This document shows positions 1 to 7,308 of a DNA stretch of 64,000 nucleotides, one piece after another. The notes beneath the pieces were generated by a model. The model searched no databases and was not told the origin of the DNA. It saw nothing but the letters and a program-made list of their open reading frames with translations. The position numbers and the translations under genes are program-made. Position 1 is the first letter of the stretch, and each line of letters starts with the position of its first letter. This stretch comes from UBA4732 sp963823075 (GTDB taxonomy: Bacteria > Planctomycetota > Planctomycetia > Gemmatales > Gemmataceae), in contig CAWGKE010000001.1 in assembly GCA_963823075.1 (NCBI GenBank), positions 62,001 through 126,000 on the forward strand, given 5' to 3'.

Positions 1-1
1 G

Positions 2-457
2 GTGCAGGTGTTCAATCTGGTGATGCGCGACAGCATCGAGGAGCGCGTGCTGAAGACGCTGGAACAAAAGCGGTCGCTTTTTGAGCAGATTTTCACGGGC
101 GGCGACGACGAGACGGCGTTGGGGTCGTTGGGGCGCCAGGCTTTTCTGGAGGCGGTGCGGGCCGTGATCGGCGAGGAAGCGTCGCCGCAGGCGCCGGCGG
201 CGGCGGTCGCGCCGTGCGTCCCGGCGGAGGACGCGCGGCTGAAACTGGTGCAGGCAGGCGTGCAATTGCTGGAGGCGCTGGCGGCGGTGATGGCGGAGTC
301 GGGCCAGGGGAAGAATGGAACGCCGCCTCTGTCGGCGGAGACGCTGCAACGCGGGACGGCGGCGCTGCAAACGATCTTGCGGGGCCTCGGGGCGACGGGG
401 GAAGTAAAGGTGGCGGGTCCGGCAGTCAAAGCAAATGCCGAATCAGCCAGTCGATGA
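2..457 (+). CDS. C-terminal end of a SNF2/DEAD-type helicase (partial)
   Basis: The frame is open from the window edge, so the true start lies outside. The first ~60 residues carry the tail typical of SNF2-family ATPases: a VFNLV strand followed by a D-IEERVLKTLEQKR helix and an LFEQIF segment. Known family members use this region after helicase domain 2 in DNA-dependent ATPases that remodel or translocate on DNA. The last ~90 residues are Ala-rich and low in complexity. The 3' end overlaps the convergent acyl-carrier-like gene by 32 bp. The helicase motifs themselves are not in the window, so the assignment rests on the tail only. Confidence 0.65.
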   Translation: MQVFNLVMRDSIEERVLKTLEQKRSLFEQIFTGGDDETALGSLGRQAFLEAVRAVIGEEASPQAPAAAVAPCVPAEDARLKLVQAGVQLLEALAAVMAESGQGKNGTPPLSAETLQRGTAALQTILRGLGATGEVKVAGPAVKANAESASR

Positions 458-842
458 GGTCGCCGATCGTCCGAATCCTTTCGGCCTCGGCGTCGGGAAT
501 GGTGAACTCGAATTCCTCCTCCAGCTCCATTACCAGTTCCACGACGTCCAGCGAATAGAGTCCGAAATCCTCAATGGAAGAGAAGGAGCGGGTCAACTCA
601 TCCGTGCGGATGCGGAGCAATCGGCCGAGCGCGCCCGCGACCCGTTCGCGGATGGGGGCGATCCGGTTCGTCTCATAGAGGCGCACGCCGTCCGACGTCC
701 GCAGGAACCAGAGCAGCACGCCGCAGCTCGGACAGGGTGCGTCGCCGGACGGCCCCGACGGGTCGATGCAAATCAAAGCGTCGCAAACCGGGCAGAGGTT
801 TGGCTCGCCTTCGGGCGTCCGGGAAGAGACGATTCCGGCCAT
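426..842 (-). CDS. Zinc-ribbon plus acyl carrier domain protein
   Basis: This 138-residue protein has two parts. Residues ~17-42 hold a CPVC...CPSC zinc ribbon. Residues ~60-138 look like an acyl carrier protein: the GLYSLDVVELVMELEEEF segment matches the helix II motif that carries the phosphopantetheine serine (here in YSLD rather than the usual DSLD), followed by a conserved acidic EEEF. Acyl carrier proteins shuttle acyl thioesters in fatty-acid or polyketide synthesis. A zinc ribbon in front is unusual and may be a docking or structural module (inference). It is convergent with the helicase fragment and divergent from the histidine kinase. Confidence 0.7.
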   Translation of the reverse strand: MAGIVSSRTPEGEPNLCPVCDALICIDPSGPSGDAPCPSCGVLLWFLRTSDGVRLYETNRIAPIRERVAGALGRLLRIRTDELTRSFSSIEDFGLYSLDVVELVMELEEEFEFTIPDAEAERIRTIGDLIDWLIRHLL

Positions 843-971
843 GCCCTCATTCTAGGCGAAAGGCTGGGCGCCAGCAGCGGAGCGGCAGGCGACGCGCCTT
901 CGCGGGATTCGCAGTTGCGGGCGATCGGGAAAGGCGCCATAATTCTCCCAACCCGATCCCAGGAGGGAGCG

Positions 972-2723
972 ATGCCCGACCTCAGCCAGAACGAGGCGGA
1001 GTCCATTCTCCGACAGCTGGCCGGCGACCCCGCCGCGCCTTCGGACGGCGCCCCGCGCGACGATCCGCCGTCGGCCGCGTCTCGGCGCGTCCCCGAGCCG
1101 AACGCCGATGGGATGGGCCGGGAGGCGTGCCTTCGGACGCTGGGCGCCGACGTCCTCGACGGTCTGGTGGAGGCCGTGCCCGACGCGCTTGTCGTGGTCG
1201 ATGACCGCGGCCGCATGGTCCGGGTCAACGCCCAGACCGAGCGGCTGTTCGGCTACCGGCGCGAGGAGATGCTGGGTCGGCCGATCGAGCTGCTCGTGCC
1301 GGAGCGCTTCCGCGGGCGCCACGCCGGCCAGCGCGACGCCTACGGGGCGGCGCCGCACGTCCGGCTGATGGGTAAGGGCCTTGAGCTGTACGGCCGCCGC
1401 AAGGACGGCGGCGAGGTTCCCGTCGAGATCGGCCTCAGCCCCCTGCGCACCACCGCGGGGCTGCTCGTCGTCGCCAGCGTCCGCGATATCAGCGAGCGGA
1501 AACGGGCTGATATCCGCTACCGCACGCTGGTCGAGGGCATCCCGGCCGTCACCTTCATGGCGGCCCTGGACGGCGGGCGCAACGAACTGTACGTCAGCCC
1601 GCAGATCGAGGCGCTGCTCGGCTTCACGCAGCAGGAGTGGCGGGAGAACCCAATCCTCTGGTACACACAGCTGCACCCCGACGACCGCGAGCGCTGGAAC
1701 ACGGAGTTCGCGCCCACCTGCGCCGAGGGTCGGCCGTTCTCATCCGTGTACCGCTTCATCGCCCGCGACGGACGCGTGATCTGGGTGCAAGGCGAGGCCC
1801 AGCTGGTGCGCGACGACGCGGGCCGGCCGCTGTTCCTCCAGGGGGTGGCCTTCGACGTCACCGGCATCAAGGAGGCGAACCAGATGCTGGAGCAGAAAGT
1901 GGCCAAGCGCACCAAGGCCCTCGCCATGTCCAACACCTACCTGAACGATTACATCCACGTGGCCAACCACGACCTGACCCAGCCGCTCGGCAACATCAAC
2001 ATGTACGCCCAGAAGCTGGCCGAACGCCTCCGGGACCAACTCGACGACCAGAGCCGGGAAAGGTTGGGGAGGATCATCGATCTGGGGCGCGGCATGTCGG
2101 ACCTGATAAAAAAACTGCGCGAGTACTCCAAAGTCGGAACGGATCCAGGGTCTTTCAAGGTCGTGGACTTGTCCCAGGTGTTCGCGGCCGCCTGCGCCCG
2201 CCTGGCCGCGGAAATCGAGGAGAGCGAGGCGCAGGTCGCCAGCGGGGCCTTGCCGTTGCTGTGGGGCGTGGGGTGGCAACTGACTCAGCTGCTGCAAAAC
2301 CTGATCGGCAACGCGCTGAAGTTCCGTGCCGCGCGACCACCCCGCATCCACGTCGAAGCGCGGGAGCAGGGTGGCGACTGGCTGGTCAGCGTGGCGGACA
2401 ACGGTATCGGCATCGAGTCGAAGTACCTCCCGAAGGTCCCCGAGCCCGCGGCAGGCCTCGACGAGTTTGCGCAGGCCGGTTTCATCGAGTCGAAATACTT
2501 CCAGAAGGAGAATGTGAAGGAGACGGAGAGAAAGATATTCGGGCTGGGCATCAATTCGCGCCTTCATGGCGTCCGGGAGTACCCGGGCGACGGCATCGGC
2601 TTGGCCTTTTGTGAGAAGATCGTGCAATATCACCGCGGCCGCATCGGGGTCAAATCGCCCGGCCCGGACCAGGGGTCCACCTTCGCTTTCACGCTGCCGG
2701 CCCGGCCGCCCGCCGCCGGCTGA
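972..2723 (+). CDS. PAS-PAS sensor histidine kinase
   Basis: A 583-residue cytoplasmic kinase. The start at 972 follows AGGAGGGA with good spacing. PAS1 is at ~65-180 and PAS2 with PAC at ~185-300, then a short coiled coil. The H-box has VANHDLTQPL with His ~333 as the likely phosphorylation site. The ATPase domain shows the N-box (NLIGNALKF, ~443-451), DNGIGI and a GDGIGLAF G-box. No membrane segment is visible. Between DNGIGI and the G-box the ATPase lid is enlarged: an IESKY segment occurs twice, at ~481 and ~505, matching a 26-bp direct repeat (see findings). The gene is convergent, 9 bp apart, with the receiver gene at 2733-3179, which is its likely partner. This kinase/Rcp1-like receiver pairing is common in cyanobacteria and planctomycetes. 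Confidence 0.88.
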   Translation: MPDLSQNEAESILRQLAGDPAAPSDGAPRDDPPSAASRRVPEPNADGMGREACLRTLGADVLDGLVEAVPDALVVVDDRGRMVRVNAQTERLFGYRREEMLGRPIELLVPERFRGRHAGQRDAYGAAPHVRLMGKGLELYGRRKDGGEVPVEIGLSPLRTTAGLLVVASVRDISERKRADIRYRTLVEGIPAVTFMAALDGGRNELYVSPQIEALLGFTQQEWRENPILWYTQLHPDDRERWNTEFAPTCAEGRPFSSVYRFIARDGRVIWVQGEAQLVRDDAGRPLFLQGVAFDVTGIKEANQMLEQKVAKRTKALAMSNTYLNDYIHVANHDLTQPLGNINMYAQKLAERLRDQLDDQSRERLGRIIDLGRGMSDLIKKLREYSKVGTDPGSFKVVDLSQVFAAACARLAAEIEESEAQVASGALPLLWGVGWQLTQLLQNLIGNALKFRAARPPRIHVEAREQGGDWLVSVADNGIGIESKYLPKVPEPAAGLDEFAQAGFIESKYFQKENVKETERKIFGLGINSRLHGVREYPGDGIGLAFCEKIVQYHRGRIGVKSPGPDQGSTFAFTLPARPPAAG

Positions 2724-2732
2724 GGCGGCGGA

Positions 2733-3179
2733 TCAGGCGGCCGGCAGCTTCACGATGCTGAACCAGAAATGCTCGATCGACCGGACGACGTGCAGGAACT
2801 GGTCCAGGTCCACCGGCTTGGTCACATAGCAATTCACGTGCAGGTCGTACGCGCGCAGAATGTCTTTCTCGTCGTCGGATCTGGTCATGACGACGATGGG
2901 GATGCGCCGCAACGCGGGATCCTGCTTGACCTCCGCCAGCACCTCGCGGCCGTTCTTCCGCGGCAGGGTCAGGTCGAGCAGGATGAGGTCCGGCCGGGGC
3001 GCCGACGCGAAGCAGCCCTCACGGCGCAGGAAGGCCATGGCCGCCTCCCCGTCCTCCACCAGCGACACGTTGTTGCGAACGCGCCCCTCGCGCAGCGCGT
3101 CCATCGTGTTGTCGGCGTCGTCGGGGTTGTCTTCCACCAGCAGGATCTCGATGGGCACGCCGTGGTTCGGGTTTGCCAT
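2733..3179 (-). CDS. Rcp1-like single-domain response regulator
   Basis: A 148-residue stand-alone receiver. The N-terminus ILLVEDNPDDADNT gives the acidic pocket, LILLDLTLPRKNG holds the phospho-accepting Asp, VVMTRSDDE the switch Thr, and YVTKPVD the conserved Lys. The long beta4-alpha4 region and FWFSIVKLP tail are typical of the Rcp1 (cyanobacterial phytochrome partner) subclass. The start at 3179 (MANPNHG) fits family length. An upstream ATG at 3230 has a strong GGAGG and would add 17 residues, so it cannot be excluded. The gene lies downstream of the small-peptide cluster on the same strand, and its likely kinase is the convergent gene. Confidence 0.88.
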   Translation of the reverse strand: MANPNHGVPIEILLVEDNPDDADNTMDALREGRVRNNVSLVEDGEAAMAFLRREGCFASAPRPDLILLDLTLPRKNGREVLAEVKQDPALRRIPIVVMTRSDDEKDILRAYDLHVNCYVTKPVDLDQFLHVVRSIEHFWFSIVKLPAA

Positions 3180-3281
3180 GGGTCTCTCAACTTCGTGAGG
3201 TCGCAACGGGATAGATCGGCTCGCCGGCATGAGCAGCCTCCAGATTCAGGGTTTCCTGGGGTCCAGGGCGCAAGAAATCGC

Positions 3282-3485
3282 CTACGTGGGCCAAAGCGAC
3301 AGGGCGCGGAGCAGAGCGGCCAGGAAGGGGCGAGGGCCCGCGCCTGCTGGCCGGGCGGCCGGGTGAACCCGCTCGCGTCGGGCCGCCGACGCCGTGACGG
3401 CGCCGCTCGGGCCGCGGTCGTTCGTCGAGGGGGCGGCGCCGCTCTCGTCGGCCGGCCATACCTCCGTATCGTCCGTGGTGGACAT
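3282..3485 (-). CDS. 67-residue protein ending in the FLxxLLRxL peptide (copy D)
   Basis: The ATG follows GGGAGGAG at good spacing. Residues 1-50 are Ser/Thr/Asp/Ala-rich, starting MSTTDDTEVWPADESG. The last 15 residues, PFLAALLRALSLWPT, align without gaps to the C-terminal 15 residues of the three 17-residue peptides encoded just upstream on the same strand. It therefore looks like a fourth paralogue in which the short peptide became the tail of a longer protein, or a precursor carrying an N-terminal leader. It shares direction with the downstream receiver gene, 102 bp away. Function unknown. The ribosome-binding site and paralogy are the evidence for coding. Confidence 0.55.
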   Translation of the reverse strand: MSTTDDTEVWPADESGAAPSTNDRGPSGAVTASAARRERVHPAARPAGAGPRPFLAALLRALSLWPT

Positions 3486-3522
3486 GGGCTCCTCCCATTG
3501 ACGGCGACATCGGGGTGCATGC

Positions 3523-3576
3523 TCACGCGCCGAAGACGGCCAGCGCGCGCAGCAAGGACGCAAGGAATGTTTTCAT
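3523..3576 (-). CDS. 17-residue peptide MKTFLASLLRALAVFGA (copy C)
   Basis: A short frame encoding MKTFLASLLRALAVFGA then TGA. A GGAG sequence lies 9 nt upstream of the ATG. It has the same length and pattern (M-[KR]-x-F-L-x-x-L-L-R-[SA]-L-x-x-[FL]-x-x) as copies A and B. The peptide is amphipathic, with one or two basic residues and a hydrophobic C-terminus. No database family is recognised. It could be a signalling peptide, a small membrane-active peptide, or a toxin of type I kind. These roles are speculative. Confidence 0.55.
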   Translation of the reverse strand: MKTFLASLLRALAVFGA

Positions 3577-3656
3577 GGCTCGAAACTCCATGTCGGGGGG
3601 TCAGGGATCGGGCGGCCGGTCGATTGGCGATTTTTCGGGGGGCGAAAGGCGCTGTC

Positions 3657-3710
3657 TCAGACGCACAGGGCGCCGAGCGAACGCAGCAGGGCGGTCAGGA
3701 ACTTACGCAT
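3657..3710 (-). CDS. 17-residue peptide MRKFLTALLRSLGALCV (copy B)
   Basis: Encodes MRKFLTALLRSLGALCV then TGA. It has the best ribosome-binding site of the cluster, AAGGAG seven nucleotides before the ATG. Its stop lies 80 bp upstream of copy C and its start 72 bp downstream of the stop of copy A. The differences from A and C are mostly conservative (K/R, S/A, I/L/V), as expected if selection acts on the peptide rather than on DNA structure. Function unknown. Confidence 0.6.
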   Translation of the reverse strand: MRKFLTALLRSLGALCV

Positions 3711-3782
3711 GGTGGTCTCCTTGGATGGGAAGCCGGGGCGTCGGAGAAACGGTTGGTTGACTTGATTGCGGCTGGCCGCCGC

Positions 3783-3836
3783 TCACATGCAGAACACGCT
3801 CAGGGAACGCAGCAGGGAGATGAGGAACTTCTTCAT
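3783..3836 (-). CDS. 17-residue peptide MKKFLISLLRSLSVFCM (copy A)
   Basis: First of the row. It encodes MKKFLISLLRSLSVFCM then TGA, with GAGGCG before the ATG. The ~300 bp upstream holds copy 1 of a dispersed intergenic element and separates the cluster from the NtrC-like gene on the same strand. Copies A and B both have Cys at position 16. The sequence resembles the n- and h-regions of a signal peptide but stops there. Function unknown. Confidence 0.55.
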   Translation of the reverse strand: MKKFLISLLRSLSVFCM

Positions 3837-3926
3837 GACTCGCCTCATTGAGTGCGTAGCCGTGGATCGGTCGAGAAGGCCCCTTGCCCTCTCCATCTTC
3901 CGTCCCCGGCGACGGCATATCCCTAT

Positions 3927-4110
3927 TGCACGGCCCGCGCCGAAACCGCCGCGCGGGGCCGTTTCGCTCCGCGGCTCCATCCGCAACATGCTGCCGGATA
4001 AGGAGATAAAAAATCGAAAACAATTCAGGAGAGCGCCGAAGGAGGGGTGCAATCCGCCGCGCCGGGCCGGCCGCCGTTCATCCGGCGAGCGCTCAGCGCT
4101 CGCCGTGCAA
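3927..4110. repeat. Dispersed intergenic element, copy 1
   Basis: No gene is seen between the peptide cluster and the NtrC-like gene. This stretch shares an ordered set of blocks with 6629-6862: an 18-bp identity (TGCACGGCCCGCGCCGAA at 3927-3944), a short A-rich block ending in TCGAAAA (around 4010-4020), GGCCGCCGT plus TCCGGCGAGCGC (4069-4092), and a palindrome GGCGAGCGC-TCA-GCGCTCGCC at 4084-4104 followed by a T-rich run. The same order and spacing class suggest one repeated element rather than chance. It lies just upstream of minus-strand genes in both cases and could carry a promoter or a structured leader. Confidence 0.5.
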
Positions 4111-4142
4111 GCGCCTCTTTTTTGCCGAAGGGTTGAGGCCCA

Positions 4143-5556
4143 TCATTCCATGCCGTGGGCCTGCAGGCGCTTGATAACGGTGCCGCGGCTCAGGTTGAGG
4201 CGCACGGCGATTTGCGTCTTGTTGCCGTCCAGCTCGCTCAAGGCGTGTTTCAGCAGTTCTCGCTCCAGCATGTCCTGCAACTTCGGCCACAGGTTGCTTT
4301 CGCCGGCGCTAAAGGCCCAACGGACGGCCCGGCGCAGCCCGGCCAGGGCCTCTTCCTCGGGCGTCTCCGGCGAGGCGTCGGATCGACGCAGCTCCACGTC
4401 GTCCGGCGTCACCTGGGCGCCGCGGCACATCAGGACGGCTCGCAGGATCACATGGCGCAGCTCCCGGATGTTGCCGGACCAGGAGTGGGAGGCGCAGCTT
4501 GTCCCACGCGGCGGGGTGGAGGGTCAGCGCCCGCCTCCCCGTGCCCTCCGCGGCCCTTTCGAGGAAGTGGTTCGTGAGCAACTGCAGGTCGTTCCCGCGC
4601 TTGCGCAGCGGCGGCAGCTCGATGGTCACGCCGTTGAGGCGGAAGAACAGGTCTTCCCGGAACGTCCCCGCACGGATGGCGGCGTCGAGGTCGCGGCGCG
4701 TGGCCGACAGCACTCGCACGTCCACCCGGATCGGCTCGTTGCCGCCGATGCGTGTGACTTCCTGATTCTCCAGCACGCGTAGGAGCTTGGCCTGGAGCGA
4801 CGCGGGCATGTCTCCGATCTCATCGAGGAACAGCGTGCCGCCGCTGGCGTGCTCGAAAAGCCCCTTGCGCAGCTTGACGGCGTCGGTGAAAGCGCCCTTC
4901 TCGTGGCCGAACAGCTCGTCCTCCTGCAGGTTCTCCGCGAGGGCCGCGACGTTCATGGCGACGAAGGGCTTGTTCTTGCGGGGGCTGTGTGTGTGGACGG
5001 CCTGGGCGACCAGCTCCTTTCCGGTTCCGGTTTCTCCCAGGATGAGGACCGGGGCGTGGCTGCCGGCGACACGGCCGATCAGCGCCGACACTTCCAGCAT
5101 GACCCGGCTCTTGCCGATCATCAGAGGCCGGGAAGCCCCTTCCGGGCACGCCTCCTCGGGCGTCAGCACCCGCGGGGGCGGCCAGGCGATCTGCAACGCC
5201 TTCTCGATCAGTTTGATCAGCTCTAAAATCAGCGCGCCATAGTCGTCCGGCTTCGCCAGGTAATCGAAGGCGCCGAGGTTGACGGCCTGAATGGCGGTGT
5301 CGGAGTCGGCGTCGCCGGTCATGACGATGACGGGAACCCGAATCTCGCGCTCCTTCAGGACGGCCAGAAACTCGATTCCGGACATCCCGGGCATGCGATT
5401 GTCCAGGAGGACGACATCGAACTTCTGCGCGGCCAGCAGGTCCGGCCCGGGCGCCGCCCGCTCCAGGCACGTGACGCAATGCCCGGCCCTTTCCAGGGCT
5501 TCGTGGAGCGCCTCGGCCAGGTCCACGTTGTCGTCGATCAGCAGGATGCGAGCCAT
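4143..5556 (-). CDS. NtrC-family sigma-54 activator (frameshifted)
   Basis: One locus of ~470 residues. The receiver domain (~1-120) has ILLIDDN, the phospho-Asp in LLDNRMPGMSG, and MTGDA. The AAA+ domain (~145-380) has Walker A GETGTGKE, the sigma-54 contact loop ELFGHEKGAFTDA and Walker B GGTLFLDEIGDM. A C-terminal Fis-type helix-turn-helix ends NKTQIAVRLNLSRGTVIKRL. It should open promoters with sigma-54 RNA polymerase in response to a kinase. The frame changes near 4490, where one extra base separates the AAA+ domain from the NIRELRHVILRA continuation. The start has CAGGAG upstream. The cognate kinase may be the PAS kinase at 972-2723. Confidence 0.8.
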
Positions 5557-5764
5557 GGGCGTTCTCCTGTCGCCGCGCGGCCCGACGGGACGACCGGCCG
5601 CCGAACCGTTGCGAAGATGGGCCGAGTTTGCCAGGCGGAAGAGTACGACTCTTGACGTTGAGTAGGGGCATTCTCCCAGAAGCCGCGCCCGGAAGCAAGC
5701 GCGCGGCGCGCGAAGCGCCGCACGCCTGTTCCTGTCGCACCCGCGCCAGCCAAGGAGGAGCGTC

Positions 5765-6370
5765 CTACGGCCGGTTCAACTGGTCGATGAGGTCGGCGAC
5801 TTCCTTGGCGTCCTTCACCGGGTCCACCTTCGTGTTCATGTAGACGATCCGGCCCTCCTTGCCGAGGATGAACGTCCAGCGCGCCGCCGTGACGGCCCGC
5901 TTCACCGTCACCGGCTGGCCGTCCGCGTCCTTCGTCTTCACCTCGGCGCCTTTCCCGACCGGCACGCCGAACGTCCCGGCCAGCTTTCCTTCCTCGTCGG
6001 ACAGCAGGGTGAAGTTCAGCTTCTGGGCCTTCTTGAACATCTGATGCGTTTGGACCGAGTCCCCGCTGACGCCCACCACCTCGACGCCCTCGTCGTTCAA
6101 CTTGTTCATGGCGTCGCGGAAGTTCTGGGCCTGCCGGGTGCAGCCCGGCGTGAAATCGCCGGGAAAGAAGTAGACGACCACGTACTTCGCGCCGACGTGG
6201 TCGGCCGACTTCCACGGCTGTCCCAGGTCGTCCACCGCCTCGAAGGCCGGCGCCGGGTCGCCCAGCTTGAGGTCCACCTTCGGTTCGTCGGCCGCCCGGC
6301 CGCCGGCCGTCGCCAGGGCCAGGACGGCCAACATCGCCCCTGCAAGAATCCAATGGATCGTCGATCTCAT
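5765..6370 (-). CDS. Exported peroxiredoxin (AhpC/TSA, Bcp-like)
   Basis: A 201-residue thiol peroxidase. Residues ~1-26 form a signal peptide (ILAGAMLAVLALATAGGRA). The thioredoxin fold follows, with VVVYFFPGDFTPGCTRQAQNFRD carrying the peroxidatic Cys in the FTPGCT motif, and VVGVSGDSVQTHQMF. It should reduce peroxides outside the cytoplasmic membrane, with electrons from an unidentified thioredoxin-like donor. No second Cys is visible in the usual resolving position, so a 1-Cys mechanism is possible. AAGGAG precedes the start, and the start overlaps the stop of the small upstream gene by 4 bp (ATGA), indicating coupled translation. Confidence 0.85.
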   Translation of the reverse strand: MRSTIHWILAGAMLAVLALATAGGRAADEPKVDLKLGDPAPAFEAVDDLGQPWKSADHVGAKYVVVYFFPGDFTPGCTRQAQNFRDAMNKLNDEGVEVVGVSGDSVQTHQMFKKAQKLNFTLLSDEEGKLAGTFGVPVGKGAEVKTKDADGQPVTVKRAVTAARWTFILGKEGRIVYMNTKVDPVKDAKEVADLIDQLNRP

Positions 6371-6588
6371 TCGTGGCACTCCTTCCCCGGTGTTTCCGGG
6401 TTCGTCGAAACGCTGATGTCTGGAACCCATAGGTCCACGCCGTGGGGCGGCGAAGCCGTCGCCAGCACCGCGCGAATCCGGTCCAGCGTCGCCGCCCAGG
6501 CCGCAAGCCCCGGATCGGGAGGCGGGTTGGCTCGAAAGAGGCGGGTCAGAGCGCCGCCCGCCATATGCCTTCGGCTGTTCCGCCTCAT
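6367..6588 (-). CDS. Small hypothetical protein, coupled to the peroxiredoxin
   Basis: A 73-residue protein with an ATG preceded by CGGAGG at normal spacing and a stop that overlaps the peroxiredoxin start (ATGA). Those two signals are the main evidence that it is translated. The sequence begins MRRNSRRHMAGGALTRLF and continues with a short helical AAWAATLDRIRAVL segment and an acidic tail. No family is recognised and there is no signal peptide or membrane segment. It might be a regulator or accessory factor of the peroxiredoxin (inference from coupling only). Confidence 0.5.
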   Translation of the reverse strand: MRRNSRRHMAGGALTRLFRANPPPDPGLAAWAATLDRIRAVLATASPPHGVDLWVPDISVSTNPETPGKECHE

Positions 6589-6628
6589 TCCACCTCCGGG
6601 GCGAAGACCGCGACAGCCCGTCGTCGTT

Positions 6629-6862
6629 TGCACGGCCCGCGCCGAAGCGGTGGAGTGGACCGGCGCCCCGCCTCCTCCCTCTCCCCAAGGGCCGCGGGTA
6701 GAAGGAGTTGCAAAGTCGAAAAAACAGCCGCGGCCCGCCGATCCACGGGTGGGATCGGCGGCGGTTCGTCGGCCGCCGTCCGTCCGGCGAGCGCCGGGCG
6801 CTTGATGCGCGAGCGCCCGGCGCTCGCCTCGGCAGCGATTTTTCCCTCTTTTCGCGCTTGAC
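6629..6862. repeat. Dispersed intergenic element, copy 2
   Basis: Second copy of the element described at 3927-4110, in the same orientation and also upstream of a minus-strand gene. Shared blocks in order are TGCACGGCCCGCGCCGAA at 6629-6646, a TCGAAAAAACAG block near 6716, GGCCGCCGT at 6771-6779 and TCCGGCGAGCGC. The palindrome here is longer: a perfect 15-bp stem at ~6788-6828 around GCGAGCGCCGGGCGC, with an ~11-nt loop. A T-rich run follows, as in copy 1. No protein is evident. Confidence 0.5.
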
Positions 6863-7249
6863 ACCCCAGCGGACGCCTTCGTATGATACCCACGTGGCGG
6901 GGATATGCCGCCGCACATCCTGTCTGGTTTTTCCGGCCCCGTTCCTTCACATAACCGGAATGATGGGCCGAACCGGGAGGTTTCCTGGCGGTTGCAATGA
7001 CGTGAGTCCGACTTCTTCCCGTCCATCGGTTCTCACGACGCACGATTTCTCCGGAAGTGAAACCGGAGGCGATCCCTCGAACGGATTCCACTCTCTCCCA
7101 CCGCTCCCTTGCCCCGGTCGTCTGCCCGACCGGAATGAGAATATGGTTCACGCGAACGCGATCCGGTTTCGCGCGGACCCTGAGCCATCCGGAGGCGTCG
7201 CACGGTCCCGAGCCCCCTGGGATCTGCGCGCTTCCGGATCTTTTTTTGC
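6863..7249. other. Intergenic region, no gene recognised
   Basis: About 390 bp between the repeat element and the CPBP gene. GC is somewhat lower than in the neighbouring genes. Several open frames cross it but none has a recognisable product or a convincing ribosome-binding site. It probably contains the divergent promoters of the flanking genes, though no clear promoter pair was picked out. Confidence 0.4.
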
Positions 7250-7302
7250 GCCGCCCCCACCCTGCCCTCCCCCCGGGGCGGGGGAGGGTTGGGAGGCGGG
7301 CC
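7250..7302. repeat. CCCTCCCC/GGGGAGGG palindromic repeat, copy 1
   Basis: A GC-rich palindrome centred on CCTCCCCCCGGGGCGGGGGAGG, immediately before the CPBP start codon. Its reverse complement recurs, nearly unchanged, at 12024-12075 inside the coding region of the kinase-TPR gene. It is therefore a dispersed element rather than a local structure. Here it may also cover the ribosome-binding site of the gene at 7309. Confidence 0.6.
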
Positions 7303-7308
7303 GCCCGC

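Noticed and set aside
3837..4142. A further copy of the 17-residue peptide upstream of copy A
   Set aside because: All minus-strand frames were checked for the FLxxLLR pattern and none was found.
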